From contig CALEPX010000012.1 in the NCBI GenBank assembly GCA_937911045.1, positions 40,818 through 104,817 of the forward strand: a stretch of DNA of 64,000 bases, in the 5' to 3' direction. Each line of letters begins with the position of its first letter. Within the stretch, counting starts at the first letter, position 1. The translations under genes and the position numbers were made by a program. The DNA comes from an uncultured Fretibacterium sp. Lineage in GTDB: Bacteria > Synergistota > Synergistia > Synergistales > Aminobacteriaceae. Under the pieces are notes generated by a model. It made no database searches. It saw only the letters and a program-made list of their open reading frames with translations, and had not been told where the DNA came from. Below are positions 9,301-18,042 of this stretch, piece after piece.

Positions 9301-12300
9301 CCCGACGGAATATCAGAGCCTCCGCCATTGCCTAGAACTGTCAGGGTGAATTGCTTCGAGACAGAACCAGCTAAATTCGACGCCAGAACCGTGAATGTAA
9401 ACTCGCCTGATTTAGTCGGAATGCCTGAGATTACCCCAGATTTTTCGTCAAGTTCAAGTCCATCAGGAAGATCGCCTGATAATGTCCAAACAGTATTTTC
9501 ACCTGCTGAAGACTCGATCGTAAAATCATAGGATGTACCAACATGCCCGTCCGGAAGTTTTGCTGTCGTGATTTCTGGCGGCGTGATATTCTCGAAGTGC
9601 CAATAATAGCGAATATTGTCGTCGTAAATACCGACATGAATGTCAGTAACATCATTGCTTCTTATTGGTTCAATCTCGATTATTCCGCTAGCTTTTTCGG
9701 ATTCTGCCGGATATTGACCATACAAGTTCCAAGGATAAGATTTTCCGGAAATTTCGAGAGAAATCTCATTTGGCAAATTCGACGTTATGACTTGTGAAGG
9801 ATTCTTAGCTTTGACAATTCGCCATTCGATAGCCGTGTAAATTCCGTTTTCGTCCGGGCTTGTGAGTTTGACATAGGGCATTTGTTCACTCATTGACTTC
9901 AAAGCGTGAAGATCCGCACTGCCATTCAAGCGTGACAAATCGTCAGGAAATTCCCAAGAGAACGTTCTGGTCTTGAAAGCCACGTCAGCACCCTCAATAA
10001 ATTCAACTGAGTACCACCAATCTTCGTCATAACCTGAGGGAACGATTGTGAAGTCATAATAGCCATCACTCAAGATGTCGAATTTGTGAGCTTCTGTTCC
10101 AACACTAATGACTTTGTTTCGGATTGAATCCTGGTACGAGTATTGCCCTTCACCTTCGCCGATTACAAACGCGCTCTCAAATCGTTTGAAGCCTTCAGGT
10201 AAAGCGCGATCATTGGAACTTGCACTTGATTCGAATTTCGGATCTATTGCGATGAATCTGCCGTTTGAAAGTTTCCTGAACTTTTTCGCAACGGTTTTTT
10301 GGGCAATATCTCTTGCACTGTAATCTGAATCTTCGTAAATTTTGTCCAAGTACAGGTAAATAGAAGTGTCATCACTCGTGTAAAAAGATTCGCCGTTCAC
10401 AAGTTTCGCTTTTTGAGCGCTCATTGCTGTGAGACGCAATTTTTCTTTTATATCTGAGTCCATGACTTCCAAGAAAAATTCCGCTGAATTTGATCCGTAA
10501 GAATTGCTCACAGTAATCGTGAATGTGAACTCTCCGATTTCAGTTGGTCTTCCGATTATTTTAACTCCGAAAGATTCAAGTGCTGGGTCAAAATTCAGAC
10601 TTAATCCGTCAGGCAAACGTCCGCTCGTGATTTCTACGGTGTCTGGAATACCGTTCGCCGTTACTATGGTATGGTTATAATACTGATATTTCACCGCTGT
10701 TGGCAGATTTTCTCCGTCAATAACCGGAGCAGATCCAGAATCATTAATCGTAATCGTGAAATCTTTGTAATAACTATCATATGAATTTTCAGCTATAACG
10801 GTGAACGTGAATATCCCGGCTTTTTGCGGAGTTCCCATTATTTCGCCGGTTGTGTAGAGCGTTAGACCATCAGGAAGAATATTCCAGTACGATGCTGTTT
10901 TGTCATTTGCTTTGTGACCGTCTGGCAATGGTACGTAATCATTTAATTTCCAGATTATTGGCTCAGCTCCGGTAGCTTCGAGTTTGGTTTGATAATATTC
11001 GCCGACCTTGCCGCTTGGAAGTGGTGAATCAGTCGTGATTGCCGGAATAATTCTTCCGCCGCCAGATTCTTCGACGATAAACATAATTTGCTCTGAAACA
11101 GAACCTGCTGAATTTTCCGCTGTCACAGTCACCAAGAATGTCCCGGATTCTTGCGGAGTTCCGAAAATTTCACCGCTTGAAGATAACGTGAGACCATTTG
11201 GAAGATTCTCAGCCGTCCAAGTTATCGGTTCAGTCCCGGTTGCTTCGAGTTTCGCTTGATAATATTCGCCGACCTTGCAGCTTGGAAGTAAATCAGTCGT
11301 GATTACCGGAGCTATTTCGTCAGAGCTGGAATTTTGGGAAGTTGTGAACGCTTTGATGCAGACGTTTTCGCTGGATTGAGCTGAAATATCGCTCCAATAA
11401 TTACCATTGCGAGACACGTAACTCTCGCCGGAATTTACAACCGGAGCTGCGTACGTTCTGCCATTGCTCCATGTGCTGCTGGATTCGAGTGGGAGCGGGA
11501 ATGTGTAGCTTTCGTTCTCAAATTTCACGACAACTGAGAAATATTCGCCATTCGGAAGTTTAACCGGATCGATTGGCAGCCTGTGATAGCCGGAGTAGGC
11601 GTATGATTCCGAAGCTGTTGCAACAAGTGTTCCGCTCGTGGGATTTGTGGATTTTGCAGAGCCGAGATCGTAAACTGAGACAGAAACTTTCGCGTTGTTA
11701 TCGTTCGTGTAGAAGCCTACGTATTTAAGCGATTCGTTGTCACCGGTTATCTGGAAAATATTCGCGCCGTAAGCTGTGTTGTCGCTGTAACCGTAAGATG
11801 ACGTGTGCCCCAAATCATCGTAGCCGTATTGCTTGAGAGTCGGGTCAGCAACATCTGACAAAAACGCCGTCGCACGTGTCATGTATTGTTCGTAGGACAT
11901 GTAGAAATATCCACCGTCGCCCCAATCATCACCCCAAGAATTTCTGACCAGCCAAGCTCCGTTATTCTCAGGTCTCATGTTCGCGTCGAATTTTTCGCGT
12001 GAGAAATTATCGTCCCAACCAACCAGCAACACAGCATGATTCGTAGATTTCCCGTGTTCGTTGTCAAAATACGCCGTCGTGCCAGTGCCTTCACCTGTTA
12101 CTGCACCATTACCAGCGTAATAACTGATCTGAACCGCGCCGGAATTTTGGATCAGGAATTTGATCGCGTCCATGTTCTCAGATGTTACTTCACCGAGCTT
12201 GTAAGCCTCACGCAAATCGAGCCGTCTGGGATAATCGCCGGGATTTCCGGAGGGGGCTGTGTAGTGATAGCTTACGTATGGTAAATTCGCTTCGTCTGTT

Positions 12301-12941
12301 GGTGCGTCAAGTCGTGAGAAAAACGCGATTGCTTGGTCAGGATTCCCGCCTTGATCCAGAATATCATCGTCGTCGTATTTCCCGAAAGATTTTCCGGAGC
12401 GAGCGTCACCGTAAACGAAATATGCCAAGTGAAATTCCGAAAGATCGATTCCTGTACCGGTTTCTGGAGCGATATTTGATTCCATCGAGCCAATCGATGC
12501 GTGTGCCCAGCAAGTTCCCCACGGAGATTGATCACGAACTGCAGGCAGCCCGCCATGCTCGCGCAAATCATATTTCGAGGGGAATTGCAGTTCAATATTT
12601 TTGTCGCGATTTACGCCCTGAGTTTCCCAGAATCGTGGCGGATTGTTCTTCAGGTGAGACAAATCTAACGGTGAGGGAATGTCGCCCGTTGGGTAATATT
12701 CGCCAGTGTTTCGGTCTGGAGCATCAGTTTCGGATTTAGAACCTGTCCATTCCAGAAATTCCTTCGCAACAGGTGCGCTAGTTGGAGTTTCTGGTGTGTC
12801 TCCCAAATCGAGAGCAATAACCGACGCAACACGCTTATACACAAGCGCGTTAGTTTGAGTTTCAGCTGCGTATCCAATCGGGACATGCAACGAAAACAGA
12901 ATCAAGGAAAAGAAAAATAATGCGGAAATTTTCCTGAACAT
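6366..12941 (-). CDS. Giant secreted papain-like (C1A) cysteine protease with many Ig-like domains
   Basis: A signal peptide (residues 1-25, ending GYAA) leads to a C1A peptidase domain. Visible residues are Gln138 and Cys144 in RDQSPWGTCWAHAS, His302 in NHAVLLVGWD and Asn334 in RNSWGDDWG, so the site appears complete. A lectin-like region (about 365-540) follows. Then come repeated putative Ig (He_PIG) domains with the signatures LP-GKVGEYY, LPDGL and G-P---G-FTFTV. Near the C-terminus there are two Ser-Glu runs and a final beta-rich domain. GGAGG lies seven bases before the ATG. It is probably a cell-surface or released protease, or an adhesin with a protease head. No sortase motif is evident. 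Confidence 0.88.
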   Translation of the reverse strand: MFRKISALFFFSLILFSLHVPIGYAAETQTNALVYKRVASVIALDLGDTPETPTSAPVAKEFLEWTGSKSETDAPDRNTGEYYPTGDIPSPLDLSHLKNNPPRFWETQGVNRDKNIELQFPSKYDLREHGGLPAVRDQSPWGTCWAHASIGSMESNIAPETGTGIDLSEFHLAYFVYGDARSGKSFGKYDDDDILDQGGNPDQAIAFFSRLDAPTDEANLPYVSYHYTAPSGNPGDYPRRLDLREAYKLGEVTSENMDAIKFLIQNSGAVQISYYAGNGAVTGEGTGTTAYFDNEHGKSTNHAVLLVGWDDNFSREKFDANMRPENNGAWLVRNSWGDDWGDGGYFYMSYEQYMTRATAFLSDVADPTLKQYGYDDLGHTSSYGYSDNTAYGANIFQITGDNESLKYVGFYTNDNNAKVSVSVYDLGSAKSTNPTSGTLVATASESYAYSGYHRLPIDPVKLPNGEYFSVVVKFENESYTFPLPLESSSTWSNGRTYAAPVVNSGESYVSRNGNYWSDISAQSSENVCIKAFTTSQNSSSDEIAPVITTDLLPSCKVGEYYQAKLEATGTEPITWTAENLPNGLTLSSSGEIFGTPQESGTFLVTVTAENSAGSVSEQIMFIVEESGGGRIIPAITTDSPLPSGKVGEYYQTKLEATGAEPIIWKLNDYVPLPDGHKANDKTASYWNILPDGLTLYTTGEIMGTPQKAGIFTFTVIAENSYDSYYKDFTITINDSGSAPVIDGENLPTAVKYQYYNHTIVTANGIPDTVEITSGRLPDGLSLNFDPALESFGVKIIGRPTEIGEFTFTITVSNSYGSNSAEFFLEVMDSDIKEKLRLTAMSAQKAKLVNGESFYTSDDTSIYLYLDKIYEDSDYSARDIAQKTVAKKFRKLSNGRFIAIDPKFESSASSNDRALPEGFKRFESAFVIGEGEGQYSYQDSIRNKVISVGTEAHKFDILSDGYYDFTIVPSGYDEDWWYSVEFIEGADVAFKTRTFSWEFPDDLSRLNGSADLHALKSMSEQMPYVKLTSPDENGIYTAIEWRIVKAKNPSQVITSNLPNEISLEISGKSYPWNLYGQYPAESEKASGIIEIEPIRSNDVTDIHVGIYDDNIRYYWHFENITPPEITTAKLPDGHVGTSYDFTIESSAGENTVWTLSGDLPDGLELDEKSGVISGIPTKSGEFTFTVLASNLAGSVSKQFTLTVLGNGGGSDIPSGVKLRVTQLSHADFENGKVSYSGARFEQLKISLQKYWEDSRTVPEAAGELVEGALLTISNNAAPYSFTGGKVSRENSAQNFNLYDLGNEYALNGVVFTDGADTAFENAKFEWNFPDELSRLSGSEKLMNFKSTKTQLNNAVPYLEFADDDGNGNFSKLIGRFVKSNKTSKTVQLGFDTIGSITLKTSDGDTSFEFDLAAKDAETGYFTLDTPVSFRNLQSVLVQYSDGSIDYFWEFENRVKISTTNSKRKTVDVTNSEYPVTVKADAANNPIKFTAAGPFDHWAINNQPDWLEVSGNMNDEELVLVAAPTFEDSLDGLVYSVDVQAVGANSTGASVSLIITIDQNLKKPQISTSKLPDGKYDQDYAVTFALKNETHIDEWKLTAKDLSTDAALPNGLEFDSETATLSGKPAETWKGDVWIVAKNSAGTASKKFTLNIKGDKPKFPKKITLPDGVTGVEYSQEIILEQGDPKITFTPSKFPSWLSYDVDFSGTLPKITLHGTPTDSDAKTHSFSLKAANPIGNENKSLKILVNYPLGIQTDATLPNATYNKSYTAKMKLVGAKSASWEISSGDLPPNLKINAKNGTISGKPSVTGTFTFTITASTTGDSTSKDFTLEILPVAPKITTVSLKAAKVGQYYSDVIKATGSEASWDITNLEVLTNVGLNFDKNTHKIYGTPFTDLKKNTVLKVVASNGGGISEKGVKLTVTGTKPVISLANLKSLPNGYNNTAYPDIELNITGTRPINLTLTNTSNLSGLELSTYTLNSGDVCELIFGTLSETFTGKITAKTSKSYSFTVKAENNTGSVSKKFTLKIFALNPNPNNDTSDAPEKYYTDSYEYELTEESESESESEAKSESTLEFYAQESESESESESESESDEAISGAKYVIVAELGEIQVDESKQYDFTVELDENAAQGAKLIWLANPVDSDPSDDDKIADFADESGTEIESVPESRIIIVSPWLNAGVKYKPSIAIKINN
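6664..6788 (-). repeat. Ser-Glu coding simple repeat
   Basis: GATTCT/GATTCA/GATTCG hexamers, read on the minus strand as Glu-Ser codons, form two runs inside the large protease gene. Such runs can change length by slippage without shifting frame. They probably form a flexible acidic spacer before the last domain. Confidence 0.75.
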
Positions 12942-13003
12942 GCTAAAGCCTCCTTACTAAAATTTGCAAATCTGAACTAGATTGTAACGCTTTCTCGGTA
13001 TTT

Positions 13004-15823
13004 TTATCTCAGTTCTTTCGCGTAATCTCGCAGGAATTTCGCCGTGTAGCCTTTGTTGGCATTCATGATCTCTTCGGGAGTGCCCTCACAAATAATTTCG
13101 CCGCCATTCTCGCCGCCCTCAGGACCAAGATCGATTATGTAGTCCGCAGATAATAACACGTCTGGATTGTGTTCGATGAAAACGATTGTGCTTTTGTTGT
13201 GATCGATTATCCGGTGAATTATGCTGAGTAATTTTTTAACGTCCGTGTAGAATAATCCCGTTGTAGGTTCGTCGAGCAAATACAGAGTTCGTCCGCCGAA
13301 TTTCTTCGAGAGTTCTTTGGATAATTTCACGCGCTGAGCTTCACCGCCTGATAAAGTCAGAGCTGATTGTCCAAGACGAATATATCCCAAACCGGCATCC
13401 TGAATCAATTTGAGTTTTGCTAATATCTTGGGAATGCCGCCGAAAAATTCCGCAGCTTCATCGACAGTCATAGCTAATACGTCAGCAATATTCTTGTTCT
13501 TGAAACGCACTTCCAGAGTTTCGTGATTGTATCTCGTGCCGCCACAAATTTCGCAATCTGAGTAAATATCCGGCAAAAACAGCATCGAAGTTTTCACAGA
13601 GCCAGCTCCACCGCAAGCTTCACACCTGCCGCCCTTCACGTTAAAACTGAATCTTCCCGGATTATAGCCCCTGAATTTCGCGTCGGGTAATTCCGCAAAA
13701 AATTCGCGAATGAGTGAGAATACGCCCGTATATGTCGCAGGATTTGAGCGCGGAGTTCTGCCGATTGGGCTTTGGTCTACGAGAACTATGTTGTCGAAAA
13801 ATTCTGTGCCCTCGATTGACTTGAATTTCCCGGGACGTTCACGGAAATCTCTGTCCAACATTCTGCGCATGCCTTTGTATAACACATCGTACAGGAAGCT
13901 GCTTTTGCCTGAACCGGATACGCCGCTGATGCACGTGAAGCAGCCGACCGGAATTTTTATATTTATGTTCTTGAGATTGTTGTGAGCAGCAGATTTCACA
14001 CGCAGCCATTTCTCCGGAACACGCCGGGATTGTTTTCGAACGATTCCGCAAGATTCTCCGCGCAAATATTTTCCGGTTAAGCCGTCAGATTTCAGAACTT
14101 GATCGTATGAGCCGGAATTTATGATTTCTCCGCCATTTTCTCCGGCAGCCAGCCCCATCTCGATTAAATTATCCGCAGCCTGCATAGTTTCGCGATCATG
14201 TTCGACAACAACGACAGTGTTTCCCAAGTCACGAATCGATGTCAGTGAGCGTATTAATTTTTCCGTATCGCGCGGGTGAAGTCCGATTGTCGGTTCATCA
14301 AGAACGTATAATACGCCGCTGAGATTTGAGCCGATCTGAGTTGCAAGCCTGATACGCTGAGATTCTCCGCCTGATAAAGTGTCCGCACGTCTCAAGAGTG
14401 AAAGATAGCCTACTCCGACGTTGTTCAGAAATTCGAGCCGTTTGTTTATTTCGAGCAGAACTTGTGAAACGATTTCGGACTGAGTTTTTGTTAGCGTGAG
14501 ATTTTGCATTACGTGTAATAATTTCTCGATTGGCATTGTGATTAAATCGCCTATATTGTATCCGGAAACTTTCACGTTGAGAGCTTCGGGTCTGAGTCTC
14601 AAACCGTTGCATGATTTGCATATGTCCTCCTCGCGATATAACGCAACTTCGTCAATTACGTTCTCGTTATCCGCGAAATATTTGAGTTTAGCTTCGAGCC
14701 AGCCTGTTACGCCTTCATAACGTCCCATGTATGGTCTAGCGATTCCGTTCTCGTCGAAAATCATCGGTAATTTTTCGTCACCGCTGCCGTTCCAAATGAA
14801 GTCCTGAATTTCCGGTGATAAGTTTTTATATTTTACGCTCAAATCCCAGCCGTGTTTTTCTGCGAACATTTCGAGTTTTTTGATCGTGTAGGGCTTCGTT
14901 TTCCATGGAATTACAGCACCGTCCAAAACTGAGCGTTCGGGATCAATCGTGAGTTCGCGTGAAAAATGTTCGTGACTTCCCAAGCCTCCGCAATCTGGAC
15001 AAGCTCCGACTGGATTGTTGAACGAAAATAATCTCGGTTCGATTTCCGGCATTCCGATTTCGCAATCCGGGCAGGAATATTTTTCGGTCATGGTGTATTC
15101 GCTGGAATTTTCGGGATTGATTAACACGTAGCCGTCGGATAATTTCAGAGCAGCTTCGACGGATTCGGCAAGTCTTGAGCGTCTGTCCGGTGAGATTTTC
15201 AAGCGGTCGATTACGATTTCGATATTATGTTTCTTGTTCTTGTCGAGTGCGATAGATTCTTCGAGATAGTAAACGCTGCCGTCAACTCTTGCGCGTGTGA
15301 AGCCCTTTTCGCTAACTTGGCTGAATAGATTTTTGAACTCGCCCTTTTTATTCTTGACGAGTGGTGAGAGAACTTCGATTTTTTTGCCGGATTCGTTCGT
15401 GAGAATGTAAGATAATATTTCGTCGATTGAGTGACGTTCGACAGGTTTGCCGCATTTCGGGCAATACGGTGTTCCGATTCTGCCGAATAACAGCCTGAAA
15501 TAATCGTAAATTTCTGTCACAGTTCCGACAGTTGAGCGCGGATTGTGTCCTGTGCCTTTCTGTTCGATTGAGATAGCCGGTGAGAGTCCGGAGATTTCAT
15601 CGACATCAGGTTTTTTCTGAACGCCGAGAAATTGCCGGGCATATGCGGAAAGCGATTCAACGTAACGTCTTTGACCTTCAGCGTATAACGTATCGAATGC
15701 CAGCGAAGATTTTCCCGAACCAGACGGTCCAGTTATTACGATTAATTTCCCGCGCGGGATTTCGAGATCGATATTTTTAAGATTGTGTTCTTTTGCGCCA
15801 CGAATTATTATAGCGTTGTTCAA
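13004..15823 (-). CDS. uvrA: Excinuclease ABC subunit A
   Basis: UvrA recognises bulky DNA lesions and loads UvrB in nucleotide excision repair. The first Walker A is GPSGSGKSS near residue 32 and the second is SGVSGSGKSS in the C-terminal half. There are two ABC signature and DEPT motifs, and Cys pairs (CPKCGKP, CPDC, CEACGG, CEICGG) for the zinc modules. The length of 939 residues is typical. The start appears to be TTG at 15823 with AGGGGG seven bases upstream. It is divergent from the next gene. Confidence 0.97.
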   Translation of the reverse strand: MNNAIIIRGAKEHNLKNIDLEIPRGKLIVITGPSGSGKSSLAFDTLYAEGQRRYVESLSAYARQFLGVQKKPDVDEISGLSPAISIEQKGTGHNPRSTVGTVTEIYDYFRLLFGRIGTPYCPKCGKPVERHSIDEILSYILTNESGKKIEVLSPLVKNKKGEFKNLFSQVSEKGFTRARVDGSVYYLEESIALDKNKKHNIEIVIDRLKISPDRRSRLAESVEAALKLSDGYVLINPENSSEYTMTEKYSCPDCEIGMPEIEPRLFSFNNPVGACPDCGGLGSHEHFSRELTIDPERSVLDGAVIPWKTKPYTIKKLEMFAEKHGWDLSVKYKNLSPEIQDFIWNGSGDEKLPMIFDENGIARPYMGRYEGVTGWLEAKLKYFADNENVIDEVALYREEDICKSCNGLRLRPEALNVKVSGYNIGDLITMPIEKLLHVMQNLTLTKTQSEIVSQVLLEINKRLEFLNNVGVGYLSLLRRADTLSGGESQRIRLATQIGSNLSGVLYVLDEPTIGLHPRDTEKLIRSLTSIRDLGNTVVVVEHDRETMQAADNLIEMGLAAGENGGEIINSGSYDQVLKSDGLTGKYLRGESCGIVRKQSRRVPEKWLRVKSAAHNNLKNINIKIPVGCFTCISGVSGSGKSSFLYDVLYKGMRRMLDRDFRERPGKFKSIEGTEFFDNIVLVDQSPIGRTPRSNPATYTGVFSLIREFFAELPDAKFRGYNPGRFSFNVKGGRCEACGGAGSVKTSMLFLPDIYSDCEICGGTRYNHETLEVRFKNKNIADVLAMTVDEAAEFFGGIPKILAKLKLIQDAGLGYIRLGQSALTLSGGEAQRVKLSKELSKKFGGRTLYLLDEPTTGLFYTDVKKLLSIIHRIIDHNKSTIVFIEHNPDVLLSADYIIDLGPEGGENGGEIICEGTPEEIMNANKGYTAKFLRDYAKELR

Positions 15824-15843
15824 GTCAATTCCCCCTGTATAAT
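15816..15843 (+). promoter_or_regulatory. Promoter of the secreted-protein/galT/transporter operon
   Basis: TTGTTC (15816-15821) and TATAAT (15838-15843) are separated by 16 bases. The element overlaps the first codons and ribosome site of the divergent uvrA, so the two genes share the region. Confidence 0.5.
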
Positions 15844-15877
15844 ATAGCGAAGAAATATTTTAGGAGAGTGAGTTTTG

Positions 15878-16510
15878 ATGTCAAGAATTTTGAAATTTAC
15901 GTTTGCCGCGTTAATGCTGATGATATTGCTTGTGACGAGCGGTTTTGCTGCTGAGAAACCCGGCGGTGAAATTAAGCGCATGAGCATATTCGTTAGCAAT
16001 TTCACGGAGGTCGGATTATATGATTTTGACGTTGCTGAATCTGGTAACGACGATCTTCTGCACCTGGCTAATCCTGAGAACGTCGGAGAATTGATCCGTT
16101 TCGGAATTAAGCATAACGTGATTAATAATCCCAAGACTACGATTAAGAAATGCACGGACGATAATTGCGAATACGGAGCGTTGACGGTTTCTGGAGCAGC
16201 TGTTGCGTCGAGTGTGAAGAAATATTTTGACATGTCGATCGAGAATCAGAGTTTGCTCAATTCGTCGCCGGAATGTTTTTACGATGGCAAACTGTATCAT
16301 TTTGAGAAGCAGGATGAATCCGAAGCAGTTTATTACGCAGATGTTCAGAGCGTCAGTCAGAAAGCCGGAATTATCACGATGAAGGGCGAAATTTACGACA
16401 CGAAGAACAAGTCCGATCGTCCGGCAAGATTCGTGGCAACAGCTAAGCCGTACGTCTGGAATAAGCGTGATACTTGGTCTATTCTTTCGCTTAGATTGGA
16501 GTGGAAATAA
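15878..16510 (+). CDS. Small exported protein of unknown function
   Basis: A signal peptide (basic start, long hydrophobic run, cleavage after GFAA near residue 25) precedes about 185 residues with no recognised domain. Two cysteines in KKCTDDNCE could form a disulfide. The C-terminus resembles a beta-rich fold with alternating hydrophobic residues. AGGAG at 15862-15866 can serve either ATG 15878 or TTG 15875; ATG is preferred. Its stop overlaps the galT start (TAATG), so the two are translationally coupled. Confidence 0.7.
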   Translation: MSRILKFTFAALMLMILLVTSGFAAEKPGGEIKRMSIFVSNFTEVGLYDFDVAESGNDDLLHLANPENVGELIRFGIKHNVINNPKTTIKKCTDDNCEYGALTVSGAAVASSVKKYFDMSIENQSLLNSSPECFYDGKLYHFEKQDESEAVYYADVQSVSQKAGIITMKGEIYDTKNKSDRPARFVATAKPYVWNKRDTWSILSLRLEWK

Positions 16511-18042
16511 TGAATACGAATTTGAATCACGAGATTAATAATCTGTTGAAATTCGCAATCTCGAAGAATTTGATCGAACGTGAGGATTTTTTCTACGCAG
16601 CAAATTCGATTATCGGGATTTTGGGAGTGAACGAATTTTCGCCCGAAGAATTTGAATCTGGTTCTGAATCTAAATCTGAATTTGGGAGTTCTCCGGATAT
16701 GATTCTCTCGAAGATTCTGGATTACGCGGTTGAAGCCGGAATTATCGAGAATACGGAAACTGAGCGCGATTTGCTTGATACGGAACTGATGGGAGTTTTG
16801 ACACCCAGACCGTCAGACGTAATCCGTGAATTTTGGTCGAATTACGAGAAATCACCGATTGAAGCAACGAATTATTTTTACGGATTGGGGATTTCGTCGA
16901 ATTATATCAGGTCAGCACGTACAGCCAAGAATATCTGTTGGAAAACTCGCACCGATTACGGCGAACTTGACATTACGATTAATATCTCGAAACCAGAGAA
17001 AGATCCCAGAGATATTGCCAAAGCCAAGCTGATTAAGTCAACGGGTTATCCGAAATGTTTGTTGTGCCGCGAGAACGAGGGATTTTACGGACACCACGGA
17101 CACCCTGCGCGCGAGAATTTGCGATTAATCCCGATTGACATGAATGGCAAAGACTGGTTCTTGCAGTATTCGCCGTATAGTTATTATAACGAGCATTGTA
17201 TAGTTTTGGGACGTGAGCATGTTCCGATGCTGATTTCTCGTGAGACGTTCGAGAATTTGCTGGAGTTCGTTACGAAATTTCCGGATTATTTTGTCGGGTC
17301 GAATGCGGATTTGCCGATTGTTGGCGGATCGATTCTGTCGCATGATCATTATCAGGGCGGACGTTACAAATTTGCGATGGATAATGCCGTGTTCGAGAAG
17401 AAATATGAATCTAAATCTGAATCAGGGATCGAGATTGGGCGAATCAAGTGGCCTATGTCAGCGTTGAGACTGAGTTCAGAGAAGCCGGATTTGCTCGTGA
17501 AAGTTGCGAATAAGATTCTCGAAGCATGGCGCGAATGGACAGATGAGAGCGTCGGAGTTCTTGCGTATTCTGACGGTGAAGCTCATAACACGATAACGCC
17601 GATTGCACGACGAAGGGGAAATTTTTACGAGCTGGATCTGGTTTTGAGGAATAATCGCACAAGTCCGGAACACCCGTTGGGAATTTTTCACCCGCATTCG
17701 GACGTTCATCACATCAAGAAAGAAAATATCGGATTGATCGAAGTGATGGGGCTTGCAGTTTTGCCGGCACGATTGAAGTCAGCGATTGAGAGAATGTGTG
17801 AGGCCTGGATTGCTGGCATGAACGATTTGCCCGAGGATTTGAAGCTTCACGAGAACTGGTATCGTGAAATCCGTGAGAAATATGCCGGGACGAAAAATCC
17901 TGATGTCGAACATGTTGAAAAAATTCTGCGTGATGAAATCGGACACGTGTTCGCGCGAGTTCTGAGTGACAGCGGAGTTTTCAAGCGTAATTCTGAAGGG
18001 TTCGCAGCGTTTGATAAATTTGTAGAGAGTGTGATATTGTGA
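16510..18042 (+). CDS. galT: UDP-glucose--hexose-1-phosphate uridylyltransferase, type II
   Basis: In the Leloir pathway it exchanges UMP between UDP-glucose and galactose-1-phosphate. The Firmicutes-type (class II) signature motifs are visible: YYNEHCIVL, GGSILSHDHYQGG (His-containing active loop) and HPLGIFHPHSDVHHIKKENIGLIEVMG. The 510-residue length fits class II. The GTG at 16501 is possible, but ATG 16510 has GGAG at 16498-16501 and overlaps the previous stop. Two short Ser-Glu-rich insertions (EFESGSESKSEFG near residue 50 and YESKSESG near 300) are unusual in this enzyme. Confidence 0.93.
   Translation: MNTNLNHEINNLLKFAISKNLIEREDFFYAANSIIGILGVNEFSPEEFESGSESKSEFGSSPDMILSKILDYAVEAGIIENTETERDLLDTELMGVLTPRPSDVIREFWSNYEKSPIEATNYFYGLGISSNYIRSARTAKNICWKTRTDYGELDITINISKPEKDPRDIAKAKLIKSTGYPKCLLCRENEGFYGHHGHPARENLRLIPIDMNGKDWFLQYSPYSYYNEHCIVLGREHVPMLISRETFENLLEFVTKFPDYFVGSNADLPIVGGSILSHDHYQGGRYKFAMDNAVFEKKYESKSESGIEIGRIKWPMSALRLSSEKPDLLVKVANKILEAWREWTDESVGVLAYSDGEAHNTITPIARRRGNFYELDLVLRNNRTSPEHPLGIFHPHSDVHHIKKENIGLIEVMGLAVLPARLKSAIERMCEAWIAGMNDLPEDLKLHENWYREIREKYAGTKNPDVEHVEKILRDEIGHVFARVLSDSGVFKRNSEGFAAFDKFVESVIL

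Noticed and set aside
12182..12739. Long plus-strand open frame opposite the protease gene
   Set aside because: It lies antisense to the conserved papain domain, has no ribosome site and its product is rich in Arg/His/Ser with no recognisable pattern; it is a shadow of the real gene.
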